Below, one piece after another: positions 34,801-44,495 of a DNA stretch of 64,000 nucleotides. The position numbers and the translations under genes are program-made. The stretch comes from a virus. Under the pieces are notes generated by a model. It was given only the letters and a program-made list of their open reading frames with translations, did no database searches and had not been told where the DNA came from. The stretch covers positions 62,001 through 126,000 of the IMG/VR virus record IMGVR_UViG_3300045994_000055; one strand, 5' to 3'. The stretch's first letter is position 1; every line of letters begins with the position of its first letter.

Positions 34801-37800
34801 GTATCAATAATACTCCAGTTGGTAATGCAGTTCCTTCCACTGGTGCTTTCACAACATTGACTTCCAATGGTGCGACAACATTCACATCTAATGTACAAAG
34901 CACAAGTACAACTACTGGCGCTATTGTTACAGCAGGTGGTGTTGGTATTGCTAAGAACTTAAACGTTGGTGGCGACACTATCATTGGTGGCAACTTAACA
35001 GTTAACGGTACAACTACAACAGTTAATTCCACAAGCTTATCTACAGTAGACAACAACATCACTCTTGCAGTTGGTGCGATTGACAATGCTACTGCTGACG
35101 GCTCTGGTTTAACAGTAGCTGGTTCTGGTGCAACATTCACATATGATGGCACAGCAGACACATGGAACGTAAACAAGAACTTTGTTGCTCCTGATGTAAC
35201 CATCACAAGCGCAGTTGATGCAACAAGCACAACCACTGGTAGCTTAAACACTGCTGGCGGCGCTGGCATTGTTAAGGATCTATGGGTTGGTGGCGTAATT
35301 CACGGTGCTATTGCTACAGCTAACTTGCAAGCAACTGGTGGTAACATCTCTGGTATCACAAACTTTGCGGCAACTACTGGTTCAGTAACTAACTTGTCTT
35401 CTGGTAACGTAACAGTAACTGGTGGTACAATTGACGGTACAGTCATTGGTGCGACAACAGCGGCAGACGGTACATTTACAACATTGTTTACTGCTAATGC
35501 GCAAGTAACTGGCGGCAAAGCAACTGGGTTAACAACAATGAGCGCAGTAACAGGTACTGTAACTAACTTGTCTTCTGGCAACGTAGCAGTAACTGGTGGT
35601 ACAATTGTTGACACTCCAATCAGCGGCTCCACAGGTAGTTTCACAACAATGACAACTGCTGGCGCAGCAATTACTGGTGGTTCTGCTACTGGTTTAAGCG
35701 CAGTAAGTTCGACATTAGTTACAACTGGCAATGCACAGATTTCCGGTGGTGCTATTACAAGCACACCAATCTCTGGCAGCACTGGTTCGTTCACTGTAAT
35801 GACTACAGGCAACGCACAAATCACTGGCGGTTCGTTAAGTGGTGTTACCGTTGCAGTTACATCGTTGTCCACAGCTAACGCAATTATCACTGGTGGTAAC
35901 ATCAGCAATACGCCAATTAGCGGTTCTACTGGTGCGTTCACAAGCGTAACAACTGGTCCAATTACAGCTACAAGCGGTTCCGTAACTGGTTTAACAGATT
36001 TAACTTCTACAAACTTTGCATCCGGCAACGTTACAATTACTGGCGGCACAATCACTGGTACACCAATCTCTGGTGCAACAGTTGGTGCAACAGTATTGAC
36101 AACAAGCAATGCACAAGTAACTGGTGGTTCTGTAATTGGCTTGACAACATTGACTGCTACAAACGGTACAGTAACTAACTTTGCTTCTGGTAATGCACAA
36201 ATTACTGGCGGTAACGTAACAGCAACTTCTGTAACAACAGGTGGTGCAGTTATTACTGGCGGTACAATTGATGCTACTACAATTGGTGCAACAACACCAA
36301 GCACTGGTGCGTTTACAACATTGAGTACAACTGGTGCAGCTTCTGTAAACAGCTTAGTGACAGCTAACGTACAAGCAACTGGCGGCGCACTAAGCGGTGT
36401 TACAGTTTCTGCAACTAGCTTGACAACAAGCAATGCACAAGTAACTGGCGGTGCTATTACAAGCACACCAATCTCTGGTAGCACTGGTTCGTTCTCGACA
36501 TTGACATCTGGCGCAGTTACATTGACAGGCGGTTCGATTACTGGTACAACAGTAAGCGGCAGCACAGTTGGTGCAACAGTATTGACAACAGCTAATGCAC
36601 AAATTAGCGGTGGCGCAATTGACGGTACAGTTATTGGTGGCACAACAGCGGCAGCAGGTACATTCACAACAATGAATGCAACTAACGTTGGTGGTACATT
36701 AACTACAGCAGCACAGCCAAATGTAACATCCGTTGGTACATTGACAAGCGTTGCAGTTTCTGGTGCAGCTACATTAGGTGCAACTACAGCTAACAGCTTA
36801 AGCACAAGCGCAGCTACAATCACTGGCGGTACTGTAAACGGTACAGTTATCGGTGGTGTAACTCCAGCAGCTGGTACGTTCACAACAGTAACAGCAGCAA
36901 GCTTCAGTGCTACTGGTGGTATTGATAACACACCAATCGGCGCAAACGTTGCAAGCACAGGTGCTTTCACAACATTAAGCGCAAGCAATGTAGTAACAAT
37001 CACAGACACAACACAATCTACAAGCACTGTAACAGGCGCATTGAAGGTTGCTGGCGGTGTTGGTATTGTTAAGAACTTGAACGTTGGCGGTGACGCAATT
37101 GTTGAAGGTAACTTGACAGTTGGTGGTAGCGTTACAACAGTTAACAGCACAACAGTTTCCGTAGCTGATAAGAACATCACAATTGCACAAGGTGCATTGA
37201 CTGGTGCGGCAGCAGACGGCGCTGGTATTACAGTTGACGGCCCAGCAGCAGCGACAATCTTGTACACATTTGCAACAGACACATGGAACTTTAATAAGGA
37301 CCTAGTAGCTAGCGCATTCACTGGTAACGTAGTAGCTACGACAGTTGGTGGTACATTGACTACAGCAGCACAGCCAAATGTAACATCCGTTGGTACATTG
37401 ACATCGTTGGCAGTAAGCGGTGCAGCAAGTGCTGGTTCCGTAACAACAGCTAATGCACAAGTAACTGGCGGCGCAATTACTGGTACTCCAGTAAGCGGCA
37501 GCACAGGTAGCTTCACAACAGCTACAGCAGCTAACTTACAAGCTACAAGCGGTTCTGTAACAGGCTTAACAACATTAGGCGCTACAACAGGTACTATTAC
37601 TAACTTGTCCAGCAGCAACGTAACAGTTACTGGTGGTACAATTGACGGTACAGTAATTGGTGGTACAACTAGGGCAGCTGGTTCGTTCACAAGCGTAACA
37701 GCAGACAGCTTCACAGCAGCAAGCATTAACGGTACAGTAATTGGTAACGTAACTCCAAGTACAGCTACATTCACAACAGCCACAGCTACAGACGTAGTTG

Positions 37801-39944
37801 CTTCGACAGTGACAACAGTTGGTGTAACATCCACTGGTGCAGCTACATTGAACACAGTTACAGCTAACAGTGCTACAATCAGCGGTGCAGTTGCAACAGG
37901 TGCATTGACAGCTAACAGCGCAACAGTGAGCGGTGCTACAGTAACAAACGGCAGCTTAACAGCTAACGGTGCAGTTACAATCAGCCCTAACGCTGCGGTA
38001 ACAATCAGCCCAGTAGTAACTGGTTCGATTGCTAACATGACAGTTAATGCAGTAAGCTTGACAACAAGTGCAGCTACGGTAACTGGTGGTACAATTAACG
38101 GTACAACAATTGGTGCAACAACAGCGGCAGCAGGTAGCTTTACAGCGTTGAACGCAACTACATTGACTGGTACTGCAATTGATAGCAGCCCAATTGGTGC
38201 AGTTACACCATCCACTGGTGTGTTTACAACATTGACAGCAGCTAATGCTAACTTGGCTAACGTAGCGATCACATCGATCTCGACAGCTAACGCAGTTATT
38301 ACTGGTGGTTCGATTACTGGTACTCCAGTAAGTGGTTCTACTGTGAGTGCTACTGTGTTGACAACAAGTAATGCGCAAGTAACTGGCGGTGCTATCTCTA
38401 GTACACCGATCACTGGCAGCACTGGTTCGTTCACAGTAATGACAACAAGCAATGCACAAGTAACTGGCGGCGCTATTACAAGCACACCAATCTCTGGCAG
38501 CACTGGTTCGTTCACTACTGCTGATGCAACATTGTTTACAACAGCTAACGCACAAATTAGCGGTGGTGCAATTACTGGTACTCCAGTAAGTGGTTCTACT
38601 GTAAGTGCTACTGTGTTGACAACAGCTAATGCACAGATTAGCGGTGGTGCAATTACTAACACACCAATCTCTGGCAGCACTGGTTCGTTCTCGACAGCAG
38701 TTGTTGGTAACTTGCAAGCTACAAGCGGTTCAATCTCTGGTACAAGCATTACTGGTTCTTCCGGTAGCTTTACAACATTGGCAGCAAGTGGTGCAGTAAG
38801 CTTCACTGATACAACAGAATCCACAGCAGTTGGTAACGGCGCTGTAGTGATTGCTGGTGGTACAAGCGTTGCTAAGAACTTGAACGTTGGTGGTAACGTA
38901 ACAGTTGCAGCAGCTACTACATTGTCTGGCACAACTAACTTAGTTGGTTATGCAACAGCGCAAAGCGGTATCACTGTAAACAACGCACAGGCTACTGGTG
39001 GTGATTCGTACTTCAAGGGTGTAACAGATGGCACATTGATCTGGTCCGTAGCTGATGCAGTATACGACCAAGTATTGGTTGGTGGCACTGCAACTGCTGG
39101 TAATTTAGTACAAGGTGCTAAGTTACAAGTTAACTCCACAGACTCCATGTTAGTTCCAGTTGGTACTAGCGCACAACGTCCAAGCAGCGTAGGCTACACA
39201 GACGTAGACGGTATGATTCGTTTCAATACCACACTAGGTGCTCTAGAGTACTACACAACTACAGTGGGTTGGAGACAGTTGATTTCCGAGTTCACAGTTA
39301 TTGCTGACGAACAGTTCAGCGGTGACGGTGTAACAACGGTTTACACAATTGCTACACCACAGACTACAAGTAGCTGTATCGTAAGTATCAACGGTGTTAT
39401 CCAGATCCCAACATTGGCATACGCAGTGTCTGGTACAACATTGACATTTACTGAAGCACCGTTAAGCGGCGATATTATTGACGTTCGTAAGTTAACAACA
39501 ACACAAACAGTTGAGTTGTTATCTAGCGATAATGGTCATAACATCATCCGTGCAACAAATGCAGGTATTGAGTTAGTTGCTGGTACAGTGGGCGAAACAT
39601 TACAGTTACGCTTTGACACAACTGGTACAATGGTTAATGTTGGTCCTACAACAGCAATTGCAGCAGCAAATGTGGCAACAGTGGTTGCAACATTCGACGC
39701 AACAGCAATCCGTAGCGCACATATTATGGCACAAGCTTCTGCAACTGGTAAGTTCCAGGTACAAGAAGCACTTGTAATCCATGATGGTACTACAGCAACT
39801 ATCATTGAATACGGTGTTATCAACACCGCAGGCAATGCTGGTGTGCTATCTGCTACATTGACTGGTAGTGTGTTGACAGTAGAGTACACCGCAGCGCAAG
39901 CTTCGACAACAGTACGTGTTAACAAAACAGGTATGGCAATCTAA
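31860..39944 (+). CDS. Giant repetitive tail fibre protein, 2694 residues
   Basis: By far the longest gene in the window. Residues 1-150 are non-repetitive (attachment end: SDTQKIDDLYKKLVYGVTK). From about 170 to 2330 the chain is built from two nested repeats: short units of the type ANAQVTGGAISGTPVSGSTG, and longer blocks of about 130 residues (STGAF, VVIAGGVGIAKNLNVGGD, then GNLTV-GTTTTVNSTT, ATDTWNLNKD) that recur at nucleotides near 32726, 34800 and 36918, with a partial one near 38790, about 2.1 kb apart. The last 300 residues have the RFNT, SINGVIQIP and LVIHDG modules, likely the tip. A beta-structured trimeric stalk is expected. No catalytic motif. Confidence 0.85.
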   Translation: MAISDTQKIDDLYKKLVYGVTKTDVAGNKSPSNEAIASPLLVRGDTLWNQSGDIPSTAPGSTSGVVHVRTGTASIMAAADPTVVPSTRTWLTSIAKWIPPEFGSSYTVKAYADTAGAANPQSTGTLLAPDGSGNNDAWIFDYQAGVLNFADTNVPTALSGKVVYIVGYTYTGTMGVANNASFGNLTVSDTTISAATTNSSLNLSGNGTGNVVLTGTTVVVAGNETVSGTLAVTGAVTAPTFNGNVSATTATIATATISGGTVNGTVIGGTTPAAATFTTVTGGPATFSSINNTPVGNATPSTGAFTSLAANGATTFTDATQSTLTNNGAVVIAGGVGIAKNLNVGGDTVIGGNLTVAGTTTTVNSTTVAVADLNITVAKDATTAAQADGGGLTVAGANATLTYVQATDTWNLNKDVTAPALALSGVTNSTSPTTGDLTTAGGAGVAIDLWVGGTIHGNIATSNLQATGGSATGMTALSSTTVTTGNAQISGGAITSTPVSGSTGSFTTATTGNLQATGGALSGVTVSATSVTTANAQVTGGAISGTPVSGSTVQGTSVTTANAVVTGGTMSGVTITSSPISGSTGSFSTLTSGSATLTGGAISGMTVDATSVTTSNAQITGGSVTGVALGATSFTTANAQITGGNISGTPVSGSTGSFTVLTTANAQVTGGDIQNTPISGSTGSFTNVTTGGLTATSGSVTGLTTLSATTASATNFSTGNAVITGGNIYGTPVSGSTVSATSVSTGNLQATGGSVTGMTDVSSTNVTTNNAVIGGGAINATPIGATTAAAGTFTSVSTGGLTATSGNITGMTNVSSTTVTTGSAQITGGNITGTPISGSTVQGTSVTTSNLQATGGSATGMTSVASALVTTANAQISGGAITNTPISGDTGSFTTATTGNLQATGGALSGVTVNATSVTTANAQVTGGAITGTPVSGSTVGATVLTTSNAQVTGGAITNTPISGSTGSFTTLSASSFTSDSINNTPVGNAVPSTGAFTTLTSNGATTFTSNVQSTSTTTGAIVTAGGVGIAKNLNVGGDTIIGGNLTVNGTTTTVNSTSLSTVDNNITLAVGAIDNATADGSGLTVAGSGATFTYDGTADTWNVNKNFVAPDVTITSAVDATSTTTGSLNTAGGAGIVKDLWVGGVIHGAIATANLQATGGNISGITNFAATTGSVTNLSSGNVTVTGGTIDGTVIGATTAADGTFTTLFTANAQVTGGKATGLTTMSAVTGTVTNLSSGNVAVTGGTIVDTPISGSTGSFTTMTTAGAAITGGSATGLSAVSSTLVTTGNAQISGGAITSTPISGSTGSFTVMTTGNAQITGGSLSGVTVAVTSLSTANAIITGGNISNTPISGSTGAFTSVTTGPITATSGSVTGLTDLTSTNFASGNVTITGGTITGTPISGATVGATVLTTSNAQVTGGSVIGLTTLTATNGTVTNFASGNAQITGGNVTATSVTTGGAVITGGTIDATTIGATTPSTGAFTTLSTTGAASVNSLVTANVQATGGALSGVTVSATSLTTSNAQVTGGAITSTPISGSTGSFSTLTSGAVTLTGGSITGTTVSGSTVGATVLTTANAQISGGAIDGTVIGGTTAAAGTFTTMNATNVGGTLTTAAQPNVTSVGTLTSVAVSGAATLGATTANSLSTSAATITGGTVNGTVIGGVTPAAGTFTTVTAASFSATGGIDNTPIGANVASTGAFTTLSASNVVTITDTTQSTSTVTGALKVAGGVGIVKNLNVGGDAIVEGNLTVGGSVTTVNSTTVSVADKNITIAQGALTGAAADGAGITVDGPAAATILYTFATDTWNFNKDLVASAFTGNVVATTVGGTLTTAAQPNVTSVGTLTSLAVSGAASAGSVTTANAQVTGGAITGTPVSGSTGSFTTATAANLQATSGSVTGLTTLGATTGTITNLSSSNVTVTGGTIDGTVIGGTTRAAGSFTSVTADSFTAASINGTVIGNVTPSTATFTTATATDVVASTVTTVGVTSTGAATLNTVTANSATISGAVATGALTANSATVSGATVTNGSLTANGAVTISPNAAVTISPVVTGSIANMTVNAVSLTTSAATVTGGTINGTTIGATTAAAGSFTALNATTLTGTAIDSSPIGAVTPSTGVFTTLTAANANLANVAITSISTANAVITGGSITGTPVSGSTVSATVLTTSNAQVTGGAISSTPITGSTGSFTVMTTSNAQVTGGAITSTPISGSTGSFTTADATLFTTANAQISGGAITGTPVSGSTVSATVLTTANAQISGGAITNTPISGSTGSFSTAVVGNLQATSGSISGTSITGSSGSFTTLAASGAVSFTDTTESTAVGNGAVVIAGGTSVAKNLNVGGNVTVAAATTLSGTTNLVGYATAQSGITVNNAQATGGDSYFKGVTDGTLIWSVADAVYDQVLVGGTATAGNLVQGAKLQVNSTDSMLVPVGTSAQRPSSVGYTDVDGMIRFNTTLGALEYYTTTVGWRQLISEFTVIADEQFSGDGVTTVYTIATPQTTSSCIVSINGVIQIPTLAYAVSGTTLTFTEAPLSGDIIDVRKLTTTQTVELLSSDNGHNIIRATNAGIELVAGTVGETLQLRFDTTGTMVNVGPTTAIAAANVATVVATFDATAIRSAHIMAQASATGKFQVQEALVIHDGTTATIIEYGVINTAGNAGVLSATLTGSVLTVEYTAAQASTTVRVNKTGMAI
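32726..38930 (+). repeat. Higher-order coding repeat, about 2.1 kb period
   Basis: Blocks encoding the VVIAGGVGIAKNLN-type module start near 32850, 34925 and 37045, with a shorter variant near 38845. Between them, copies of the NAQ-(I/V)-(S/T)GGAI-TPISGSTGSF unit share long identical DNA stretches, a good substrate for unequal recombination. Confidence 0.85.
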
Positions 39945-39967
39945 GAAATTAGAAAGCTAAGTTGAAT

Positions 39968-39998
39968 AAGATAAGGGGCAATTTGCCCCTTATCTTTT
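39968..39998. terminator. Terminator after the giant fibre gene
   Basis: Thirteen perfect pairs (AAGATAAGGGGCA with TGCCCCTTATCTT) around a 3-base loop ATT, followed by TT. Confidence 0.9.
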
Positions 39999-40028
39999 AG
40001 TAGTACGAATGGGGAAAACTCAAACTGT

Positions 40029-40036
40029 ACTAAATA
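40029..40036 (+). promoter_or_regulatory. Late promoter
   Basis: ACTAAATA, 74 bases before ATG 40111; the long leader contains AGATTACTATTTCTTACT and no obvious hairpin. Confidence 0.65.
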
Positions 40037-40110
40037 TGTAGTAAGCGGTAATCTGCACTCTCCAGATTACTATTTCTTACTACGGGGAATATGGAACCGA
40101 AGGAATAAAA

Positions 40111-43100
40111 ATGGCAAATGGTAATTTTATAGTACAAAATGGCTTGCAAGTTGGTAACTTAGTTATCAGCGCATCCACTGGCGATATCACCACAACAGGT
40201 AACGTTACAGTTACTGGCGGTGGATCAATTAACGTAGACGCGATCGGCGTCAGCAGCATTGCTAAAAACGATTCAAGTTTAACAATTAACGATACGGGCA
40301 CTGGCTCGACAATCGTCGTAGCACTTGACGGTGTTACACGCTCAACAACAGATGCGGCAGGTATTAATTTACCATCCGGCGAACGTTACGCAATCAATGG
40401 CGCAAGCGTACTAAGCGCAACAGCATTGGGTACATCAGTTACAGATTCTAGCTTAACATCTGTTGGTACATTAGGTAGCTTAGGCGTAACCGGTACTGTT
40501 ACTGCTGGCGGTTTTGCTGGTCCAGTAACTGGTAACGCAAGCACAGCAACAGCTTTGGCAACACCACGTGCAATTAACGGTGTAAATTTCGACGGTACAG
40601 CACCTATCACAGTAACAGCAGCCGCTGGCACATTAACTGGTGCAACATTGGCTGCTGGCGTTACAGCTTCTAGCTTAACATCTGTTGGTACATTAGGTAG
40701 CTTAGGAGTAACTGGTACTGTTACCGCTGGCGGTTTTGCTGGTCCGGTAACTGGTAACGCAAGCACAGCGACAACGCTACAAACAGCACGTAACATCAAT
40801 GGCGTAAGCTTTAACGGTTCTGCAGATGTAACAGTAACAGCTAATGCAGCAACCTTATCTGGTACTTCATTAAACAGTACAGTTACAGCTTCTAGTTTGA
40901 CATCCGTTGGTACACTAGGTTCTCTTGGTGTTACTGGTACGGTTACTGCTGGTAGCTTTGCTGGTCCTTTAACTGGCGCAGTAACAGGAAATGCTTCTAC
41001 TGCAACAGCCTTGGCAACACCACGTGCAATTAATGGCATAAACTTTGACGGCACTGCTCCTATCACAGTAACAGCGGCAGCAGGTACATTAACTGGTGCA
41101 ACTCTTGCAGCAGGTGTTACATCATCTAGCTTAACATCCGTTGGTACTTTGGGTAGTTTAGGCGTAACTGGTACTGTAACCGCTGGTGCGTTCTCTGGCC
41201 CATTAACTGGCAATGCTTCTACAGCAACTACATTAGCTACCGCACGTAACATCAATGGTGTTTCGTTCAATGGCTCTGCAGATATTACTGTGACTGCTAA
41301 TGCACAGACATTGTCTAGCACAATATTAAATCCAACTGTAGTAACATCCAGCTTGACAACTGTTGGTACTTTGGGTTCGTTAGGTGTTACAGGTACTGTA
41401 ACTGCTGGTGCGTTCTCTGGACCATTAACTGGTGCAGTAACTGGTAACGCAAGTACAGCAACTACATTGCAAACAGCACGTAACATCAATGGCGTTTCGT
41501 TTAACGGTTCCGCAGATGTAACAGTAACAGCGGCAGCAGGAACATTATCTGGTGCTACTTTAGCAGCAGGTGTAACAGCTTCTAGCTTAACTTCCGTTGG
41601 TACATTGGGCTCGTTAGCAGTAACTGGTGCAGCTACAGCAGGTAGTCATGTATCTGGTAATTTAACAATGTCTGGTGACAGCATTACTAGCACTAACTCA
41701 ACAATTACTATTGACCCAGCTACTGCTGGTGCAGGTGGTTTAGTTGTTATTGCTGGTAACTTGCAAGTTAACGGTACAACTACTACGATCAATTCAACAG
41801 CAGTTACAACAGCTGACTTGGCGATTGAAGTAGCGACTAACGCAGTTAATGCGGCAGCAGCAAACGGTGGTGGTTTAATTGTTAATGCAGCTTTTGCTAA
41901 TGCAACAATGCTTTATGCAAACGCCACAGATTCTTGGGACTTCAACAAGAACGTTACAGCGACATTGCGTACAGCGGCTCAGCCAAACATCACAAGCGTT
42001 GGTACATTAACATCTCTAGCGGTAACAGGTGCTATTACTGGTGCTTCGTTTACTGGTGCGACAAGTGGTACACATACAGGTGCGGTAGTTGGTAATGCTT
42101 CTACAGCTACAGCATTGCAAACACCACGTGCTATTAACGGCGTAAACTTTGACGGCTCTGCGGCTATCACTGTAACAGCGGCAGCAGGAACATTATCTGG
42201 TGCTACTTTAGCAGCAGGCGTTACGGCTTCTAGCTTAACATCGGTTGGTACAATTACTTCCGGTACTTGGTCTGGTGCTTTTGGTGCAGTAAGCGGTGCT
42301 AACTTAACATCCTTAACAGGTGCTAACGTTACTGGTACAGTAGCTTCCGCAACATCGGCAACAAATGCAACCAACACTGGTATCACTGATGATGCAGCAA
42401 CAGCAACAGCAGTTAACTTGACATGGGTTACATCTAACACTGGTAACTTACCACAGAAGACAACTTCTACTAAGTTAACATTCGTTCCATCCACTGGTGT
42501 GCTAAGTGCTACTCAGTTCACTGGTTCTGGCGCAGGCTTAACAAGCATTCCTGGTGCTAACGTTACTGGTACAGTAGCTTCTGCTACTACTGCTGGTTCT
42601 GCAACAACAGCAGGTTCTGCAACTACTGCAACAACAGCGACTTTTGTAACTGGCTTAACAGCAGCCAACGTATCCGCAGTTATTGGTACTGTAACTGGCT
42701 TCCCAACATTGAACCAAAATACTACAGGCTCTGCAGGTTCTGCACCAGCTGGTACATTAACTGGTACAACATTGGCAGCAGGTGTAACAGCTTCTAGCTT
42801 AACATCCGTTGGTACAATTACAGCTGGTACATGGTCTGGTTCGTTCGGTGCAGTAAGCGGTGCTAACTTGACAAGCATTACTGGTGCTAACGTTACTGGT
42901 ACTGTTGCTTCTGCAACAAACGCAACAACAGCTGGCGGCTTGGCGGTAACGTCTGCAGCAACTGCTTCGACAGTAATGGCTCGTGATGCAACTGGTTATG
43001 CTTATGCAGTTTACTACAATGCGACTGGTTCGTTCCCATTAACAGCCGGAGCGGCTGCTTCTGGTATGGCAACATTTACTGGTACTAACGGTACTGATAA

Positions 43101-43749
43101 CTTTGCACGTGGTTATACAGCAGCTGGTGCAGCAACATTGTTATCTGGTCAGACAATGAACATTAACGGTTCGGCTACAAGCTGCTCCGGCAATGCTGCA
43201 ACAGCAACATTGGCTACGACAGCTACAACAGCTAATGCGTTGAACACTGGCAATAGCTACACAGTTGCTGGCTTAACAACACCAAGCATTACACACAGCG
43301 GTACAAGCGGTACAGGTGATATCGGTGCTACTGGTGCACGTTTTGGTACAGTATGGGCAGTTGCTAGTTCAGCAGTATACGCTGACTTGGCAGAAAACTA
43401 CCAAGGTGATGCTACATACGGTCCTGGTACAGTAGTTATGTTTGGTGGTACAGACGAAGTTACATTGGCTATTGCTGATACAAAGGCAGTTGCAGGTGTT
43501 GTTTCTACTAACCCAGCTCACTTGATGAACGGTGGCTTAACAGGTGCTAACGTTGCGGCAGTAGCATTACAAGGTCGTGTGCCATGTATGGTTGTTGGCC
43601 CAGTTGCCAAGGGTGACTTGATGGTATCCGCAGGCAATGGTTACGCTAAGGCTGACAACAATGCGGCTGCTGGTACAATCATTGGTAAAGCATTAAACAG
43701 CATGGGTGCTGGTGAAGGCGTTATCGAAGTTGTAGTAGGTCGCGTATAA
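40111..43749 (+). CDS. Repetitive tail fibre protein with C-terminal YADLAE domain, 1212 residues
   Basis: N-terminus GNFIVQNGLQVGNLVISAST. Residues 100-500 are near-identical repeats of about 75-85 residues (SSLTSVGTLGSLGVTGTVTA, FAGPVTGNASTATAL, RNINGVSFNGSADVTVTA). A collar module sits near 530-610 (VVIAGNLQVNGTTTTINST). The last 130 residues contain SSAVYADLAENYQGD, YGPGTVVMFGG, AGVVSTNPAHLMN, VALQGRVPCMVVG, VSAGNGYAKADN and GVIEVVVGRV, a domain common at the ends of phage fibres, which I remember without an agreed function; a trimerisation or self-processing role is possible. Sixteen of the TAA's following bases give a second stop, TAG. Confidence 0.85.
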   Translation: MANGNFIVQNGLQVGNLVISASTGDITTTGNVTVTGGGSINVDAIGVSSIAKNDSSLTINDTGTGSTIVVALDGVTRSTTDAAGINLPSGERYAINGASVLSATALGTSVTDSSLTSVGTLGSLGVTGTVTAGGFAGPVTGNASTATALATPRAINGVNFDGTAPITVTAAAGTLTGATLAAGVTASSLTSVGTLGSLGVTGTVTAGGFAGPVTGNASTATTLQTARNINGVSFNGSADVTVTANAATLSGTSLNSTVTASSLTSVGTLGSLGVTGTVTAGSFAGPLTGAVTGNASTATALATPRAINGINFDGTAPITVTAAAGTLTGATLAAGVTSSSLTSVGTLGSLGVTGTVTAGAFSGPLTGNASTATTLATARNINGVSFNGSADITVTANAQTLSSTILNPTVVTSSLTTVGTLGSLGVTGTVTAGAFSGPLTGAVTGNASTATTLQTARNINGVSFNGSADVTVTAAAGTLSGATLAAGVTASSLTSVGTLGSLAVTGAATAGSHVSGNLTMSGDSITSTNSTITIDPATAGAGGLVVIAGNLQVNGTTTTINSTAVTTADLAIEVATNAVNAAAANGGGLIVNAAFANATMLYANATDSWDFNKNVTATLRTAAQPNITSVGTLTSLAVTGAITGASFTGATSGTHTGAVVGNASTATALQTPRAINGVNFDGSAAITVTAAAGTLSGATLAAGVTASSLTSVGTITSGTWSGAFGAVSGANLTSLTGANVTGTVASATSATNATNTGITDDAATATAVNLTWVTSNTGNLPQKTTSTKLTFVPSTGVLSATQFTGSGAGLTSIPGANVTGTVASATTAGSATTAGSATTATTATFVTGLTAANVSAVIGTVTGFPTLNQNTTGSAGSAPAGTLTGTTLAAGVTASSLTSVGTITAGTWSGSFGAVSGANLTSITGANVTGTVASATNATTAGGLAVTSAATASTVMARDATGYAYAVYYNATGSFPLTAGAAASGMATFTGTNGTDNFARGYTAAGAATLLSGQTMNINGSATSCSGNAATATLATTATTANALNTGNSYTVAGLTTPSITHSGTSGTGDIGATGARFGTVWAVASSAVYADLAENYQGDATYGPGTVVMFGGTDEVTLAIADTKAVAGVVSTNPAHLMNGGLTGANVAAVALQGRVPCMVVGPVAKGDLMVSAGNGYAKADNNAAAGTIIGKALNSMGAGEGVIEVVVGRV

Positions 43750-43774
43750 TAGTTAGGGGCTAAATGCCCCTACT
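43750..43774. terminator. First of two hairpins between converging blocks
   Basis: AGGGGC pairs with GCCCCT around TAAAT, extended by TAG/CTA outside. Confidence 0.75.
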
Positions 43775-43782
43775 ATAGCAAT

Positions 43783-43815
43783 CAAAGAAGAAGGGCTAAA
43801 TGCCCTTCTTCTTTG
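43783..43815. terminator. Second hairpin between converging blocks
   Basis: Fourteen perfect pairs (CAAAGAAGAAGGGC with GCCCTTCTTCTTTG) around the same loop TAAAT. Together with the first it can end transcripts arriving from both sides. Confidence 0.85.
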
Positions 43816-43838
43816 CCTTCTATTTGTTACTTAGCTAC

Positions 43839-44477
43839 TTAGTGACGTACTTCGTAAACGACCTCGAAATCAACGCATTCATACGCCATTTGTGGGTCTA
43901 AATTCTCATATTTTTGTACCATTCGCTCTAAATCTGCAAAATCTGTGGCATAATTAGGCTCACCCTGCAATGCATTGCGAACTAACTCGATACAGTTTAA
44001 TTTAGCCTCTTGGTGTACATCTAGTTCCATGTCGTACGGTTTGCCTAAATTAGACTTAGACTTCTCTACGATTTTTAACCATTCGTCCAATGATACTGCC
44101 CTAGGTTTAAGCAAGCAAATGGAGCCGCATTGGTTGTCAAATATGTCAGTGAACTTAGAGTAATGTACGCCCGCGGTCGTCGCTTCCATAAAGTGGAAGT
44201 CGTCATCTACGTTGACATCATTTTCTACGTTAAGTAGGGCATGTCCGTAATGACCCCATTTGCCAGTTAAACAAAAGTGAGCCAATTGGATAGCAAATGT
44301 AGACAAATGCCCCGGGTGGCGGGTCAAGATAATTAAGTAATTGTCCCTCAGGAGACCGCGAATTATGTCTAATTCAGCTGGGGAAATAGTTCTACTGGGC
44401 GGAACGGTCCAGTTTACTTTGCCTACTGCTATGCTTACTGTAGATTTTATTTTGTTGAAGATGGTAGCAAAAGACAT
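43839..44477 (-). CDS. Permuted papain-like (YiiX/NlpC-P60-type) amidase
   Basis: A 212-residue protein. Order of candidate active residues is His79 in GHYGHALLNVE, Glu98 in FHFMEATTAG and Cys162 in KLNCIELVRNAL, the circularly permuted NlpC/P60 arrangement of YiiX/YebB-like enzymes. KPYDMELDV lies just before the cysteine, as usual. Such enzymes cut amide bonds in peptidoglycan or lipid-type substrates. It sits last in the minus fibre block, so it could be a virion-associated or lysis enzyme, or host-directed; nothing decides between these. No signal peptide or membrane segment is seen. Confidence 0.65.
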   Translation of the reverse strand: MSFATIFNKIKSTVSIAVGKVNWTVPPSRTISPAELDIIRGLLRDNYLIILTRHPGHLSTFAIQLAHFCLTGKWGHYGHALLNVENDVNVDDDFHFMEATTAGVHYSKFTDIFDNQCGSICLLKPRAVSLDEWLKIVEKSKSNLGKPYDMELDVHQEAKLNCIELVRNALQGEPNYATDFADLERMVQKYENLDPQMAYECVDFEVVYEVRH

Positions 44478-44495
44478 TTTAGTCTCCTTTTAAAG

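Noticed and set aside
32726-38930. CRISPR-like regular repeats in the fibre gene
   Set aside because: Repeats are in frame, encode a conserved peptide unit and lack unique spacers of constant length; no cas genes are present.
35300-38932. A 1210-codon open frame antisense to the giant fibre gene, and similar long antisense frames at 40386-41489, 30047-29253 and 33467-35269
   Set aside because: They mirror the repeats of the sense gene, lack ribosome sites, and are Val/Pro/Ala-rich shadows that arise because the sense codons GCT, ACA, GTA and GGT seldom give antisense stops.
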